This document shows positions 23,301 through 38,109 of a DNA stretch of 64,000 nt, piece after piece. A model generated the notes under the pieces. The model did not search any database. It was not told the DNA's origin and saw only the letters and a program-made list of their open reading frames with translations. Each line of letters begins with the position of its first letter. Within the stretch, counting starts at the first letter, position 1. A program made the position numbers and the translations under genes. The DNA is from Pleodorina starrii (lineage: Eukaryota; Chlorophyta; Chlorophyceae; Chlamydomonadales; Volvocaceae). Location: assembly GCA_030267565.1 (NCBI GenBank), contig BRXU01000036.1, forward strand, positions 868,001-932,000, in the 5' to 3' direction.

Positions 23301-26194
23301 GCTGCGTGTGAACTGCATGTGAGCAGCATATATGAGGGTTATATGTGGGGTTATGGACGTGGGACGGACCCACGGGTCCTCCTTGGGCAGCTGCAGCGCC
23401 CGATGGACCGTGGCGGTCCCGGACTGCCGGAACCGGTCCGCTCCGCGCCCCCCTGGCGCCGTTCCTTAACCGACCCAGCCCCCCCAACCAACATCTCCCA
23501 GCACCCGCGCAGAACTCATCAGCCTGCCTAACCTTCGTCGCCATTTAGCTTTTCGCTGTTTCCCGTGGTCTCCTTCCTGCCACCTGCCGCACGCTACCCC
23601 TGCCACTTCCCCCGCCACAACCCTCCGCCCCCCGCCCCTGCCCCCGCCCCTTGCGCCTGCCCCTTGCGCCTGCCCCCCCCCCCTCGCGCCTCTGCGCACC
23701 TGAATGCGATGAGCAGGTCGTTGTATGAGAACCTGCCGCTCTTGACGATATCGTAGCCGTGTGCGTGAGTCAGCAGGTAGTGCATCTCCCGCTGGGCCAG
23801 GGGCTGACCGCGGAGAAGATCCTTTGGAGGGGAGGGGGTGGGGATGGTGGGGTTGGGGGGGGTTGGTGGTGGTGGTGATGGTGGTGATGGGGGGGGGCGT
23901 GGATGCAAGGGAGGCAGGGAGGGGAGGGATGGGAGGGATGCATGGGATTTGCAACGTGTGTGCGTGTATTGGTGGTGGTGGTGGTGGTGGTGGTGGTGGT
24001 GGGGAGTTGTGGATGGCGTGGTTGATGGTTTGGGCGATTGGGGGTATTGCTTCCCTTCGTTCCGCTTCGCTCTACCTACCCCCCCTCCCCTCCCTCTTCT
24101 GTAGCACTCCCCATCCCCCCATTGCTGCGTCCGCCATACGGCGTTACGCCTTTTTGCGGTGCCGTACACAGTGCCGTACACAGTGCCGTACCGTGAAGAA
24201 GCCCGGCAGCTTTAGCAGCGGCAGTCGGCCCTCCTGGTGGGTATCGTGGCGCAGAAACAGCTGGTAGCCACCCTCCTGAAGTTGTGCAGAACAGCACACA
24301 GCGGCATCGGAGAGCAGACCAGGACAAAGGAGAGAGGAGCAGAGAGGAGCAGAACAAAACAGAGAGGAGCAGATCAGATCAGATCAGATGAGAGGGCAGC
24401 AGAACAGAGCACACAGCGCAACAGGACCAGTACAGCAGCACCGCAGCACCGCAGCATCCCGCTTTCCAGCAGCAGCAGCCGCAGCAGCAGCACTTGACAG
24501 CATTCGGTAAAAGGGGGGGGGGCAGTGTCAAGTGTGTTCGGCACTACAGCCGCGACCAACACGGCGGAGCCGCCGCTGCAGCTTCCGCCTTCCGCAATCG
24601 TAAGCGCTCTACAACCGCAACCGAAGTCAGCAACCCCTCTCATCAGCCCTCTCTCTGCCCCCTCTCGTTGAGCAGCCGCCCCCACCTACAAGTTAAAACC
24701 CACTCACCCCGGCCTCACCCAGCCCTCCACCCCGCACCCCCGAAATCCCGGCCCCATTTCCCCCATTTCCCACCCCCATTTCCCCCCGCTCCCCCAACCC
24801 CCTCCAGTAGCCCCCGCCGCCCCTCACCTTGTCCGCTGCCAGGTACTTTGAGATCCGCTCCAGAGCTCGCCGTACCTCCTCCGACTGCACGTCCGCGGCA
24901 CGCCGCTCAAGAGCCAGATACTCCTTGGCGACGGACAGAAACTCCTGAGAAGTGGGGGGGGGAGGGGAAGGAAGTGGGGGGGGGGGAAGAGGAGAGGGAG
25001 GGAGGGAGTGAAGACCAGCTTCCTTCCCCCCGCTTCCTTCCTCTTCTTTCTCAAACCTTAAATACGGTGGAGAACGAGGACAACAACAACCAACCGCGCG
25101 ACCACATCCTCCCTTTCCTACCCCCGCCCCTTGCCTTCCCCTTCCCCTTCCCCCCCTCGCCCCCCCCCCCTTCACCCTCGCCCCCCCCCCTACCCCCTCC
25201 CCCCCGCCCCCCCTTGCCCCCCCCCCCCCCCTCCCCCCCTTGCCCCCCCCCCAACCCACCCCCCTCCCCCCACCTGCTCCGAAACGCTCCTGCTGCCATC
25301 CAGGTCCAGCATGGCAGTCAGATAGGCCACATCCGCGGGGGTGGCGGCAGTGGGTCCCAGCAGATCACCCACCAGGCGACCCAGCTCCCGGGGCTCCAGA
25401 CGGCCACTGCGGTCGGCGTCGTAGCGGGAGAACAACTCGGAGAAACGTACCTGGGACGGGCAGGGGAGGGAGGGGCAGGGAGAGGGAGGGAGAGGGAGAG
25501 GGAGAAGGGAGGAAGGGAGGGGCAGGGATGAGGGCGGTGTGGAAAAAGGGGGCGAAGGAACGAAGAGCAGCAGGCGGCGAAGGAACCGATGTGAGGTTGG
25601 CCAGGCAGGGAAAGGGAGGGAAGGGCGGGGAAAGGGCGATTGAGGCAGGGAGGGAGGGAGGGAGGCGAGAGGCGGGGGGAGGGGAGAGGGGGGGCCCGGG
25701 GGTGGCCTGGCGGCCGGGACGGAGGGAGGAGTGCAGAGGGGACACGACGCAGGAGCAGCTGCAGCTGCAGCTGCAGCAGCAGCAGCAGCAGCAGCAGCAA
25801 GTGAAGAGGGGACGGGACTGAGGCGCTCCGGGGAGGGAGGGAGGGAGGGCACGACTCTCACCCGAGCCGTCCTCAGGTAGTTGTCGAGTGCGGAGAAGAG
25901 GGCGGCGGAGGAGGCGGAGGCGGGGGAGGCGGAGGCGGTGCCCCCGTCCAGCCTGCGGGCCAGGGCGTTGCTGCGGGAGAAGGGGGGGGGGCCGGAGAGA
26001 GAGAGAGGGAGGGAGGGAGGGAGGGTCGACGGGGGGGGGGGCGGTGCGAAAGGAGATACTCAGCTCGGAGTGACTCACCCCGCCCCTCACCCATCCCATC
26101 CCCACATTATGACAAAAACGCAGCAGCGCCACTTTTGGTTTGGTGACTTTGGTGACTTAGAGGGAGAGAAATGGAGAGAGAGAGAGAGAGAGAG

Positions 26195-26232
<38 letters not shown>

Positions 26233-29200
26233 GGTGGTCAGCAATGGCCCCGGCGAACCTCCCGTGATCGGCCTCTCTCCCCCTGTCGTACTGTACCTCG
26301 CGGGGTCGTACAGTCCCACGACACGCGGCCACGGCTGCTGCGCTGCGGAGGCGCCTCCCGCACGGGCGGCCTGGGACATAGCCACGAGGCAGGGGGGGGA
26401 GGAGGGGGAGGGTAGGGGGAGAGTGGGGAGGTGGAGGCTGGAGAGAAGGAGGGGGAGGTTGAGGGGCGGGGGGAGGGGTGCCAATCGGTGCAGGGCAAGG
26501 GGGAAAATGAGGGGATCGGCAGCTCGAGCACCAGGCTGGGGTGAGGGCCAGGAGGGAGGAGAGGGATTGCATAGAGGGTCAGAAGGAATTCCCAATCCGT
26601 CCACCCCCCACCCCCCACCCCCCCCTTCCCGATCCAAGACCTCAGAAACCCCAAGGAGCAGGCGCCACCTGGTGCCCCCGGGCCCCACCCCCAACCGAAC
26701 TATTGCCGTACCACTCGTGCGCTGTGCCGTACCTGTGCCATCGGGAGTTCGTACACGTGGTTGTTGTACCGGGACAGCAGGTAACGCCCTCCTCCTCCTC
26801 CTCCTCTTCCTCCGCCGCCGCCGCCCAGTCGTACCTCCTCCAACTCCAGGGAGGTCAAGATGGGCTCACGGTACGGCGCCAATGCGCTGCTGCCGCCGCC
26901 GCCGTACGACCTGCGCCACGGGCCCGCATCACATCACTTCACATCACAGTTCGGAAGGTCATTGGAACAGCTTTTGGAACGCGCAAGGTGGCGGCGTGCC
27001 GGTGCGGCGTCAAGGAGAGAGAGAGGGAGAGAGAGAGAGCGGCCCGCGGGGTGGGTGGCAGATAGAGAGCAGCGGCGGCAGGCAAGAACGACTGGCAGTC
27101 GGCAGGGTCGTGGCTGACAGGAAAGCACACACACACACGCATGGCGGGGATGGTCCCAGCCAGTCCGTCAGTCGGTTTGCCGGGCGGTTGGTAGGCCGGC
27201 CGGTTGGTCGGCCAGTCAGTCAGTCAGTCGGTTGGCTGGCTGGCTGGCTGGCGTTCGTGGCTTACAGGCGGACGGGCGAGATGGCTCCAGTGGAGATGTG
27301 GCCGGAGCGCCAGTTGCCCGCAGCGATGGTCCGGTCGGGAGTCTGCGGGGGTTGGGTTGGGGTTGGGGTTGGGTTGGGGTTGGGTTGGGTTGGGTTGGGG
27401 TTGGGGTTTACTCCCTGGATTTACCCCCTGGATTTACCCCCCCCACTGGCTGCCGTACACTACCCTACCTGCAGCTCCACGGCCCGCATGCCGTACATGA
27501 ACTCCTGGAAGCTCAAAGTGCCGTCACCGTTGTGATCCTGAGGGGAGGGCGGAGAGAGTTTCAAGGAGGGAGAGGGAGGGGGAGAGGGAGGGGGGGAGGG
27601 GTTATCCACGTACCGGTATAGGTCGGAGCCGGGCCGGGCCGGGCCATAAGTGTGTGCAATGGGGGCTGTTGTCGCTGCGGTGGAGTGGGGAGAGGGGAGG
27701 GTGGTGGGGGGGAGCTGTGACGCCCGGTCCCCGGTTGGGTGACGATGAGGGCGCAGCCGGCTGCCGGGCAGCAGCAAGCGGTGTACCGGTGCCTGGAGGG
27801 GCCGACACGGCGGCACCCTCCCCCCTTTCCCCCTCCCCCCTATACACACACATATCCCCAATCAGCCCCCTCCGCCTCTCCTCCCCCCCCCAAACCCTAA
27901 AGCCCAAAGTTGCTTCCTCTCCCCCCTTCAAAGCCCATTCCACCCACCAACCCACTCCAGCCCTCCCCCCTCACTCCACCCACTCCACCCAGGCCCCCCT
28001 CCTCCCACCCAACCCCCCCGCCTTCAACCCCCCCTCCCACCCACCCAGACCTCCCCTCCCCCTCCCCCCCTCCCCCTCCCATCATTTTCTACCCCTCTCA
28101 CCATGTTTCTAAACAGCGCCACCAGGGCCGCCCGCAGCTCCTCGGGCCTCAGCCGCCCCGGCACCAGTCGCCGCAGCAGTGCAGCCACCTCCCGGGGGTC
28201 CAGACGACCGCTGCCGTCGCGGTCGGCCTGGGGAGGGGGGGAGGGTTTTGGGGGGAGGGGGGGAGAGAGGTGGGACGGGGGGGGAGGGAGGGGGGAGAGG
28301 TGGGGAGGGGGGGGGCAAAGCGGAGGTGGAGCGGTTGCCGGGGTGGGAGGAAGGAAGGGAAGGAAGGAAGGAAGGAAGAGGGCATCTGATTAGGGGGGCT
28401 ACGGGAAGGGGGGGGGGGGTATCCACGTTTACGGTAGCACGGAGCCCGTGAACGGTAAAGTAACCCGGGGGGGGGGAGCGAGCGAGCGAGCGGGTTGCGA
28501 CACATCACTCATATCTGATATCTCCAACAGATGCGCCCCCCTTCCCCCTCCTGCCCTTAACCCCCCTCCCCAGTCATCCCTCCCCTCCCCTCCCCTCCCC
28601 AGTCCCCCCCCCCCTCCCCTCCCCTTTACCCCCCATTTCCCACCTGTCGGAACAGCGACACGGCAGCAGCGCGGTCGGTCAGCAGTCGCTCGGACAGCCG
28701 CCGCAGCGCCTCCGCCACGTCCGCCGGTAGCCCGGTAGAAGCGCCACCGCCACCGCCGCCACCGCCCCCCTCAGACGACGCTGCCGCCGCCGCGGCCTCA
28801 GACGCCATGCAGTCGCGGCACACTTGTACGAACTGCTCGTACGTCACTTGGTCCATTCCGTGCACGTCCAACATGGCCTGGGGTTGTGAACGGAGGGGAG
28901 GAGGAGAGGGGGAAGGGGCCGGTCAGGCGGTAGGCGGTTGGCAAGGCGGCTATCCAAGCGGCACGTTTGGTGGTTTGTTGTTGGGATCGGACCAGCCCCA
29001 CGTCTCCCCGCATTAGAGCCCCCCCCTTTACGTCTCTCCTCCCCGCCTCCCCACCCCCCAGCTCCCCAACCCTCCCCCTCAGCCCCCCCCTCCTCTACCC
29101 CCCCTCCCCTCAGCTCACCACCAGATACCCCATCTGCGCCTCCGTAGCCTCCGGCATCACCCTCCGCACCAGCCGCCCCATCTCCCCACTGTCCAGAGCG

Positions 29201-32200
29201 CCGCTGCGGTCCGTGTCCGCCGCCTCGAACAGCTGCCGCAACCGAACCCGCTGCTCCTTCAGGAACGAGTCCAGGCGCTGAGGGAGAGGGAGAGGGAGAG
29301 GGAAAGGGGGGAGTGGCGGAGGGAGTGGCGGAGGGAAGGAGGGCGAGGAGGGTAATAAAGACGAAACCAACTACCGCCTACAGCATGCTGGAGGGCTGCC
29401 TATCGCGCGTGTTGCTGCCTATCGCGGGGGGGGGTTATCCACGTATAGGCCGGAGCCCGTGGGCGGGTGTCGGCGGGGGTCGACCCGAACGTCCAGCCCA
29501 ACGGCCCAACGGCCCAACGATCCAACGGGGCGGCTCCTTCCCCAGTAAGCAAGCTGAGGCACTGAACGGGAATGAGCAAGCCGGGGGGCGGGGGGGGGGC
29601 ACGGGGCGGGGGGCACGGGGGGGGGCGTGTGTGTAAGGGGGTGGGGTGGAGGTACGCTTCCATGTCACGCGGCGCACTTGCCTTGAAGAAGCTGAGTGTG
29701 TCGGGTCGCACCGCCGTCACGCTGCTCCTGCTGCCGCCCGGCCCACTGGTCAGGCGGCCCAGCGGCTGGGGCCAGTCGCCCTCAGCTCGGGGTCGGCTGT
29801 ACAGCACACCGGAGGAGGGGTCCAACAGCACATCCCGATCGCCCCACCTGGGTGTGTGTGGGTGTGTATGTGGGTGGGTGGGTGGGCGGGGGGGCGGGGG
29901 GGCGGGGGGGGGGGTTTAAGCGTGTTTTGGGGATGCGCGTCTTGAGGGTGTGGGCACTACCACACCGACACACTGCGGGAATGCGACGGGACCCGGGAGG
30001 CCGGAATGGAAGGGACGAACGAGGGCGAGCAGCAGTACGAACAAACCTGTACGACTCCAGCCGCCATGTCGTCGGGGCGTCGTACAGGGCACTGCGCCTG
30101 CCGGCTCCGCCGCCGGGGGTGGTGCGGCCCCAGCCTGTGGTGTGAACTCCGTGTGTACTGCGCAGGTCAGCGGCATGCAGCGCCCGCAGCAGCTCCGCGA
30201 ACGTCACCTGCAGAGTTGGGGTGGGGGGGCGGGGGGGGAGGGACGGGGGGAGGGGTGGGGTTGGTTGGTTCTTGGTTGGTTGGGGATTTGTTTGGAGGGG
30301 GAAAGGGGAAGGAGGAGAACAGGTCTAAGGCCGATCCCAAACCCAACTACCAACTACCACCTACCAACGCCCAAACCTCAACTCCCCCATCCCCAAACCC
30401 AACCACCAAAAACCAAAGGCCCCAAGCCAGAGTACAGGCCCGCAAGCCCAACCACCCAAGCTTTCATGCCCCAGAACCAGATCAGATGGCCGTTTGGCCC
30501 TTGGGCCCCAAATACCCACACGCACGCACCCCCTCCACCCCCCTCACCCCCCTACCCCCAAGCCCCCCACCCCCCCGCCCACCCACCCACCTGCCCCACT
30601 CCGTCCACGTCGTACAAGTGCACCTGCGTCAACAAGCACCGCTGATCCTCCGGACTCAGACGCGGACCGCTCCCCCTGGACCCCGGCCCCCGGGAGCCGC
30701 CAGACGCCGCCGCTGCCTCCAGTTGCCTGAAGAACTGCGCCACTCGGTCGTAATCCAGGTAGCCGGTACGATGAGGGTCCAGAGACTCAAAGATGGCGCG
30801 GGCGTGGTCCTGGGTGTGTGTGTGTGGGGGGGGGAGGGGGGAGAGGAAGGTGCGGGATGGGGAAGGGGAGGGGGGCCGTGTGTGTGTGGTGGTGGTGGTG
30901 GGGGGGGGGTTGTTAGAAAATAGTGGAAAAAACCGCAGCGCCATGGCCCCAGGGCTCCCCTCCTCCCCCTCCTCCATAGGTACAAAGGTAGGGCCCATTC
31001 ATTGACTCACCATGTTCTCCCGCAGGTAGCGCGAGAAGCGGTCCAGCACCGCCGCCCCCGCCCCCGCCCCCGCCCCCGCCGCCACCCCTGCCCCTGTCTG
31101 TTGTTGTTGTTGTCTCAGCAGCTCCACCACCTTCTTAGCAGCCCCCAACAATTCCGACTGAGTGAACACGTTGTCGTTGTTCTCATCCAGAACCACCTGA
31201 AGTGATGGGGAGGGGAAATAGGGGAGGAAGGAGTGATATGGGGAGGGGAGGACGGAGGGGGGGGGGAGGGGACAGGGGAGGACGGATGTGGGAGCGTGAA
31301 CAATCAAAAGGACGGATAAGGATAACAACAGCCAAGTGTGGGCGGAGGGGAGTCACCTTCCTCCCACCCCTTCCCTCTCCCTCTCACACCTCCTTCCCCG
31401 CCTCCCCCCAACCTCTCCCCCAGCCTCTACCCCCCCCCTCCCCCAGCCCCCCCCCGCCAGCTCACCGCTAGGAATCGAATCTGCGCCTCGGTGGCCTCCG
31501 GCATCACCCTCCGCACCAGCCCAGCCAGCTCGGAGCGCTCCAGGTAGCCCTTCCGACCCCGGTCGAACTCAGAGAACAGAGCAGAGAACTTGACCTGCTC
31601 TGACTGAGGGAGGGAGGGAGGGAGGGGGAGGGAGGGGGGGGGGAGGTACCGGGAGCTGAGGCGGTAGGAGAGGGGGGAACAGAAAGCGCGCGGGGGTTGT
31701 CGGAGGAGGAGGAGGAGGAGGAGGAGGAGGGGCCGGGCACCTCGAGCCGTGGACCCGCTGCGGGCATATGGTACCACCACACACAAGGTGCCGTACTGCC
31801 GTACTGTCGTACGTACATGGGGCGCTTGGTTAGCTGCCGTAGTTTGTCGTACCTTGAGGTGCGCGTCCAGGTTCCTGAAGAAGGTGATGGTGGCGGAGCT
31901 GTCCAGCGGCTGCAGCACCTCGCCCACCTGGTTCCGTGTACGGACAGTACGACACAATACGGTAGTACGACACGACACGACACGACACACAGAGGTGAGA
32001 CCGCACAACACACAACAGATAAAAGGTTAATGATAATATAATAAGGAAGAGATATAAAGTAACAACGATAGGGAAGGTAAGCGTTTACGGCACGGAGCAA
32101 GTTTACGGCACGGAGAGTGTGAGAGTGTTTACGGCACGGAGAGAGTTCTCACCGCGTTGCGGTACCCAGCCAAGACAAGATGATTGCGTTTGATGCTTCC

Positions 32201-35200
32201 GCTCTTGGTTTCGGAGGGCCCCATCGTCCCGTGATGCTCCCACGGCCTTTCCCGCCCACTGCCCTCTCCCCCCCCCCACGGACTCCGGCCTATACGTGGA
32301 TAACCCCCCCAGGCGTCCCAGTCCTCCCGCCCCAACCATCTCCCCCCCACCCCCCACCTTTCGCCCCAGCAGCTGCGGCCATTCCTCCGCCGATGCAACA
32401 TCGCCGTACACCAGCCCCGTCGCCGGATCCAGCAGGTACGTGGTGCCCCTGCACGCGTCCGCCACCAGACGGTTGGGGGCTTAGGGTTTGGTGGTTGTGT
32501 GGTTGGTTGACGGTTATGCACGCGTGGGCGTCGCGGCCGGCCCCCCCAACCCTCAACCCCCCCCCCCCCCCACACACACACACTCTCTCTCAAGCGCCAC
32601 TCCCTCCCGCAACCCCCCCCTCGCTGCCGCAACCCCCCCCCCCAAACAAACAAGCAAACACACATACACACACGCACCCCCGGCTCGCTGCCGCACCCCT
32701 TCCCTCCCCCACGCACCCCCGGCTCGCTGCCGCACCCCTTCCCTCCCCCCAAAATAAACACTCTCTCTCTCCCCCCTCCCTCTCTCTCTCTCATGCTCAC
32801 ACACACACACTCACACACACCCGCACCCGCACCTGTATCTCCACTCATGCAGCTCCCAGTCCCTCGTGTAAGCCGCCGGGTTGCCCCTCCCCAACATCTC
32901 CGCATTGGCCCGCTCGTGACTGGAGCGGTTGGTGGCGGAGGCGGAGGCAACCAGAGCCCGCACACCGCTGCTGACCCCGCTGCTGTTCCCGCTGCCGAGG
33001 AAGGAGCGGCTGTAGGTGGCGCCATTGGGGCCTCGGGGCTGTGTGGGGTGGGGATGGGAGTGGGCGGGCAGGGGCGGTTATGTGGTTAGGTCAATAGGCA
33101 CGGGCATGCTTTACGGTACGTCCACAGCGTGAGGATGACCCACAAATAAACAACACGCACCGCCCCCACCCCACCCCACCAAGCAACACGCACCCAAACC
33201 CCAATGCTCCCCGGGTATCCAAAACAGCATATCACCCGCTCCACCCCCCCAACCCCCGCTCCCCCCCCACCCACCCCGGCCCCCACCCGCTCCACCCCCG
33301 GCCCCACCCTCTCCACCCCCGCCCCCACCCGCTCCCCCCCCGCCCCCACCCGCTCCCCCCCCCCGGCCCCACCCTCTCCACCCCCCCTTTCCCCCCCCCC
33401 ACATACACACCTGCAGCGCGTGCAGCCCCGCCATCAGCTCGCTGAAGCGCAGCTGCCCGTCGCCGTCCAGATCCAGAGCCGCCAGGTACGACAACACGTA
33501 CTGCAGCTGCCGACCGCCCAGATCCGGCAGCAGGGAGCGCAGGAAGCGACTAACCTCGGACAGGTTCAGGGAGCCATCACTGCATGGCCCGGGGGGGGGG
33601 GGGGAAGGGGAGAAAAGGGATGGGTTGGGGAGGGGTGTGGGTGTGGGTGTGGGTGGGTGGGTGGGTGTGGGGGGTGTGGGTGGGTGGGAGAAGAGACAGC
33701 CGTTGCTGCATTCCGTGCAGCAGGGTCAACGCGGCTATGCCTTCCGGGGGGCTTAGATAGGGTTGAGGGGAGGGCGGGGAAGGGGAAGGGGGGTGTAGCC
33801 ACACGCCTGCTGTGTGGGGCCGGTGGGGCCGGAGAGCGGGAGGGAGGCAGGCAGGGGCCGCGGTGGCGGGACGTGACGTGACGTGACGTGTGTCCTGGAG
33901 CCGTTGGAGGGGGCCAGAGGGAGGGAGCCAAAAATGCCATGGTAAACCCTAAAACAACCCTAAAACCCTTCCAAACCTCACTTGTTCTTGTCGCACGATT
34001 CGAAGACGCGCCGCGCCTGAAGCGGCTGTTCGGCCAGAATGCCGGACAGCTGCTCCAACACACTCAGAACGTCGGACGGGAAGGAGAAGCCGCCGCCGCC
34101 GCTTCCGCCGCTTCCGCCGCCGCCGCTTCCGCCTGAGGACAGCTGCTGCGTGGCGCGCAGAGAGTCCCGGGCGGCTGACAGGAATTCGTCGTACGACACG
34201 GCGCCGTCGCCGTTGGCATCCATCATGGCCTGATCAGGCATGTGGGCGCGAGGGGGGTGGCATCCACACAGGTAAAGGCCGGAGCCCGGGGGTGGGGAGG
34301 GGAAAGCGGCAGGGGTTCCTTTTCAGCGGCGGCTGCGGGGGCCCGCGGGGTGTTTGGGAACTGCGTGTGTGTTTTGTTTCTGTGTGGGTGTGCGGATGTG
34401 GTTGCCGGTTCGATTGCGGTGCTGGTGCCACCCGCCAACCGCCCTCCCCAACCGAAGGAGGACCAACCCAGCCAACCTACCCCAGCCAACCAACCCCAGC
34501 CTACCAATACCAACACAAACCAACACGACCCTCCATCGAGGCTCTACCCACTTCAAGAGGGGGTCTTCTGGAGGCCATTGTAAGTTTGATTCAAGCACGC
34601 CAACAATCTACCTAACCCCCCCCGCCCCGACTCCCCCCCACCCCCACCCACCCCCACCCACCCACCAGGAAGTAGTGCAGCTCCGCCCTCTGTACATCTG
34701 GCAGCATGTCCCGAATGAGGCGACCCAGCTCCGAAGGACGCAGTGAGCCGCTGCGGTCGGTGTCGTACGAGGTGAACAGCTGCGTAGGAGTCGTACGGTA
34801 GCAGCCGTACCAACCACCAACCAACCACCACGCGGGCAAGCAAGGCGGCCGCCGCCGGCGGCGGGCAGACGTAGGGCGCGGAATGTCAGCTCAACAAGGG
34901 ATGTGAAGGGAGGGCACGGAAAAGGAAAGAAGGCTAGGAGGGATGGTGTGTGGCTGCACCCGCCCTACCCACCCTACCAAAACGCTAAAACCCTAAAACC
35001 CACCCACCCCCTTTTCTCTTACCACCCACCCAGCCACCCCCTTCTTTCTTACCACCCACCCTGCCCATCCCCCTTCCTTCTTACCACGCACCCTTCCCAC
35101 CCCCTTCTTTCTTACCACCCACCCTACCCACCCCCCTTCTTTCTTACCACCCACCCTACCCACCCCCCTTCTTTCTTACCACCCGCCCTACCCACCCCCT

Positions 35201-38062
35201 TCTTTCTTACCACCCACCCTACCCACCCGCCAATCCAACCCCCCACCCCCCACCCCCCCACCCCACCTCCTGCAGTTTGACCCGGTTGGAGCGGAGGTAG
35301 GCGTCCACCCGCGTCCACAGGTCGTTGGGACGCAGCTCGGCAGCGCGAGTCACCCGACCGTTCTGAAGTGGGGGGTGGAGGGGGGAGGAAGGGGGTGGAG
35401 GGGGTGAAGGGGGGGGGGAAGGAGGGGAAGGAGAACATCGCAGGGGACATTCGGAGGGGTTCGTTTAAATACGGTGGCACTGTTGCCAAGACGGAACAAA
35501 GGCGGCAACATTGGTGAAGGGGGGAGGGTTGGGTTTTAGGCGTTTGGAAGGTCTTTAATTGCGGGATGGCTGGATGATATCCCTTGTATCCCTTCTTCAT
35601 GCCCGCCTTTCACACATCCCTCCTGACCCACCTCAAGCTTTACACACACGCGGATGGACATCCCCCCCCCCCACGCGCGGCTGCGGTCCCCTGCCCCCTC
35701 CCCCCTGCCCCCCCCTCCCCCCTTCCTCCCTTTTCACCCTGCCCCCTGCCCCCTCCCCCCTCCCTCCCCCCTCCTCGCCGTCTCCTTCTCCGCTGCGATG
35801 TTTTCTTTATACCCCCCCCTCCCCCCCTCTCCCTCCCCTCCCACCTCCAGCTTCCCCAGCAGCTGTGGCCAGCTCCGGCCGTCGGGCGAGTGGTAGACAC
35901 GCCGAGTGCGCGGATCAAGCAGCAGCATCTGGCCATTGTACGGAAACTCCTGCGCGCGGGGAGGATGTGTGTGAGTGTGGATTGAGAGGGAGGGGGAGTT
36001 GCGGAGGGTTGCCGAGAGGCGCTGGGGGGAGCCGCGAGGAGAAGGCGGGAGCGTCTCCACCCCAACGAAGCGGTATTGGATGGTATTGGATTAGAAGTGA
36101 GGGGATTGGGACTTTGGGAGGTGGATGGGGGGATAGGGATAGGGATGGGGTTGGTTGGTTGGGCCTCCGCGGAGGTGCGGCTTGGGGTTACTAGGAGGAA
36201 TGTGAAGTGTGTGTGAAGTGTGTGTGTGGGGGGGGGTGTGGGGGCTGAGGAGGCCGTTCCCCGGTGACGCAGGAGGCCGGTAACCCCCCCCGAGGGCCAG
36301 GCGGAGGCCGGTACCCACTTCCACTACAGAGGGACGCGGGCCGCTGCGTGTAGGGCGGCTTACAGACAAATCAATCAATTAATCAATTAATTAATCGATC
36401 TGAGTGATTAGCAGCACACTATGCTACCGTAAACCACAACGGTAGCCACTCCCCCTCTCCCCCTGCACGCAACCGCGCAACCCCGCTTCCCACAGGCTCC
36501 CCAACACCTAGGGAAGCCCGCCCCCCCGGCCCCCGCCCCCCCTTACTCCCCTCCCAACGCTCCCTCTTTCCCTCCGCCCCCCACGCTGCGGTTTCATCAT
36601 AGTACCCCACGCCCAACACACACACAACCCTAAAACCCTTTACCTGCAGCACCCACTCCCCCTCCGGCTCGACGCCGTCAAAGGAAGTTGCGGAGCCGCG
36701 GGAGCTGCGCGGCCTCGCCGCCGCCGCTGCCGTACTCGTCAGCGAGGGCCTCATTCCCGCCACCGCCGCTGCCGCCGATTGCGGGCCCGCAAGGAAACCG
36801 CCCCGCAGCACCCGATCCTCTCGCCCGCCCGATGCCCGCGCACGCGCGTCTACGGCGCGCATTGCGATGCAAAACTCCCTGTACGACAGGCAGCCGTCGC
36901 CGTCCATGTCGTACGCGTGCAGGTGCGCCATTGCGTAGCGCAGCTGCTGGTCGTCCAGGGGGGGCTGTACGGCAGCTCGTAAGAGGCGGGCGACCTCTCG
37001 CGGTTCCAGCAGACCGTTGCGATTTGTGTCGAAGCGCGAAAAGGCCGATCGCATCTCGACCTGGTCCGTGTCGGGGAGTTAGGTAGCAGTAGCAAGTTAG
37101 TAGGTTGGAGACAGGGGGGTGTGGGAGGGAAGGGAGGCGAGCAGGTTGGCGGGCGAAGTAACGCACACATGCACACACATATGTGGGGATGTGAGGATGG
37201 CGGAAAGCATGGCGGAAAGGATGGCGCGCGTGCTTAGAAAGGGCGACAGGGACAGGGTTAGGGACAGGGTTAGGGACAGGGAGCCACACCTCTTCGGACG
37301 TGGAGTCCGACCACTGTAAGCCCGGTAAGTACGACAAGTACGGCATGAATCTGCAGTAATCTGCACCAAGTTTCCCCCCAGGACTCCACCCACCCATCTG
37401 CCCCCCCTTAACCGGACTGGTTTTGCCGCAGCCCGCATCAACGGCGCGCTGCACCCTCAGCCTCAGCCTCACCCCATCACATGCCACCCCACCCCACCCC
37501 ACAACCCTCTCAACCCTCTCAACTCCCCCCCCTCACCCCGTGGTTCCGCACGAAGTCGGACACGGTCTGCAGCGCCAACGACACGTCGGCGGTTCGATCC
37601 CGGGTGGCGGCTTCCTCCGCCCGGCAGCTGCGGGCGGCCTGCGGGGCAGGGTGGGGCAGGGGTGGTGGTGGTGGTGGTGCGGATGTTGCGTAGGCAGGGT
37701 GGGGCAGGGAGGGGGGGTTGGCGCGGGGCAGGCGAGTACGATGTCGCCCGATCCTCACCCGACCACCTCCTTCCCTGACCCGTGGGTCGGTTCCCTGACT
37801 CGTCGCACTCACCTCCAGGAACTCATCGTACGTGATGCGGCCGTCCCCGTTGCGATCCACCATGACCTGCGTCCGCACCGCACCGCACCGCACCGCGAAG
37901 CGGCGTGTGTGTATGTGTGTATATGTGTATGTGTGTGAAGGGGGTGAAGGGGGAGGACGGTCCAGGACCAGGCCAGGACCTGTCCTCAGGCGTCCTGTGA
38001 AGCGCCGTACAGCGAGCGTGTGTGAGATACCCTAAAGCCCCCAAAACCACAAAACCCGTGCT

Positions 38063-38109
<47 letters not shown>

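Noticed and set aside
32358..32482. Acceptor at CCCTAAG (about 32479) for exon 30 of the giant gene
   Set aside because: It breaks the splice phase; the acceptor just before 32448 keeps phase and restores the conserved box GTTYLLD.
37580..37605. B-box-like GGTTCGATCCC as part of a tRNA gene
   Set aside because: No A box at suitable distance, and it lies in coding exon 37638-37537.
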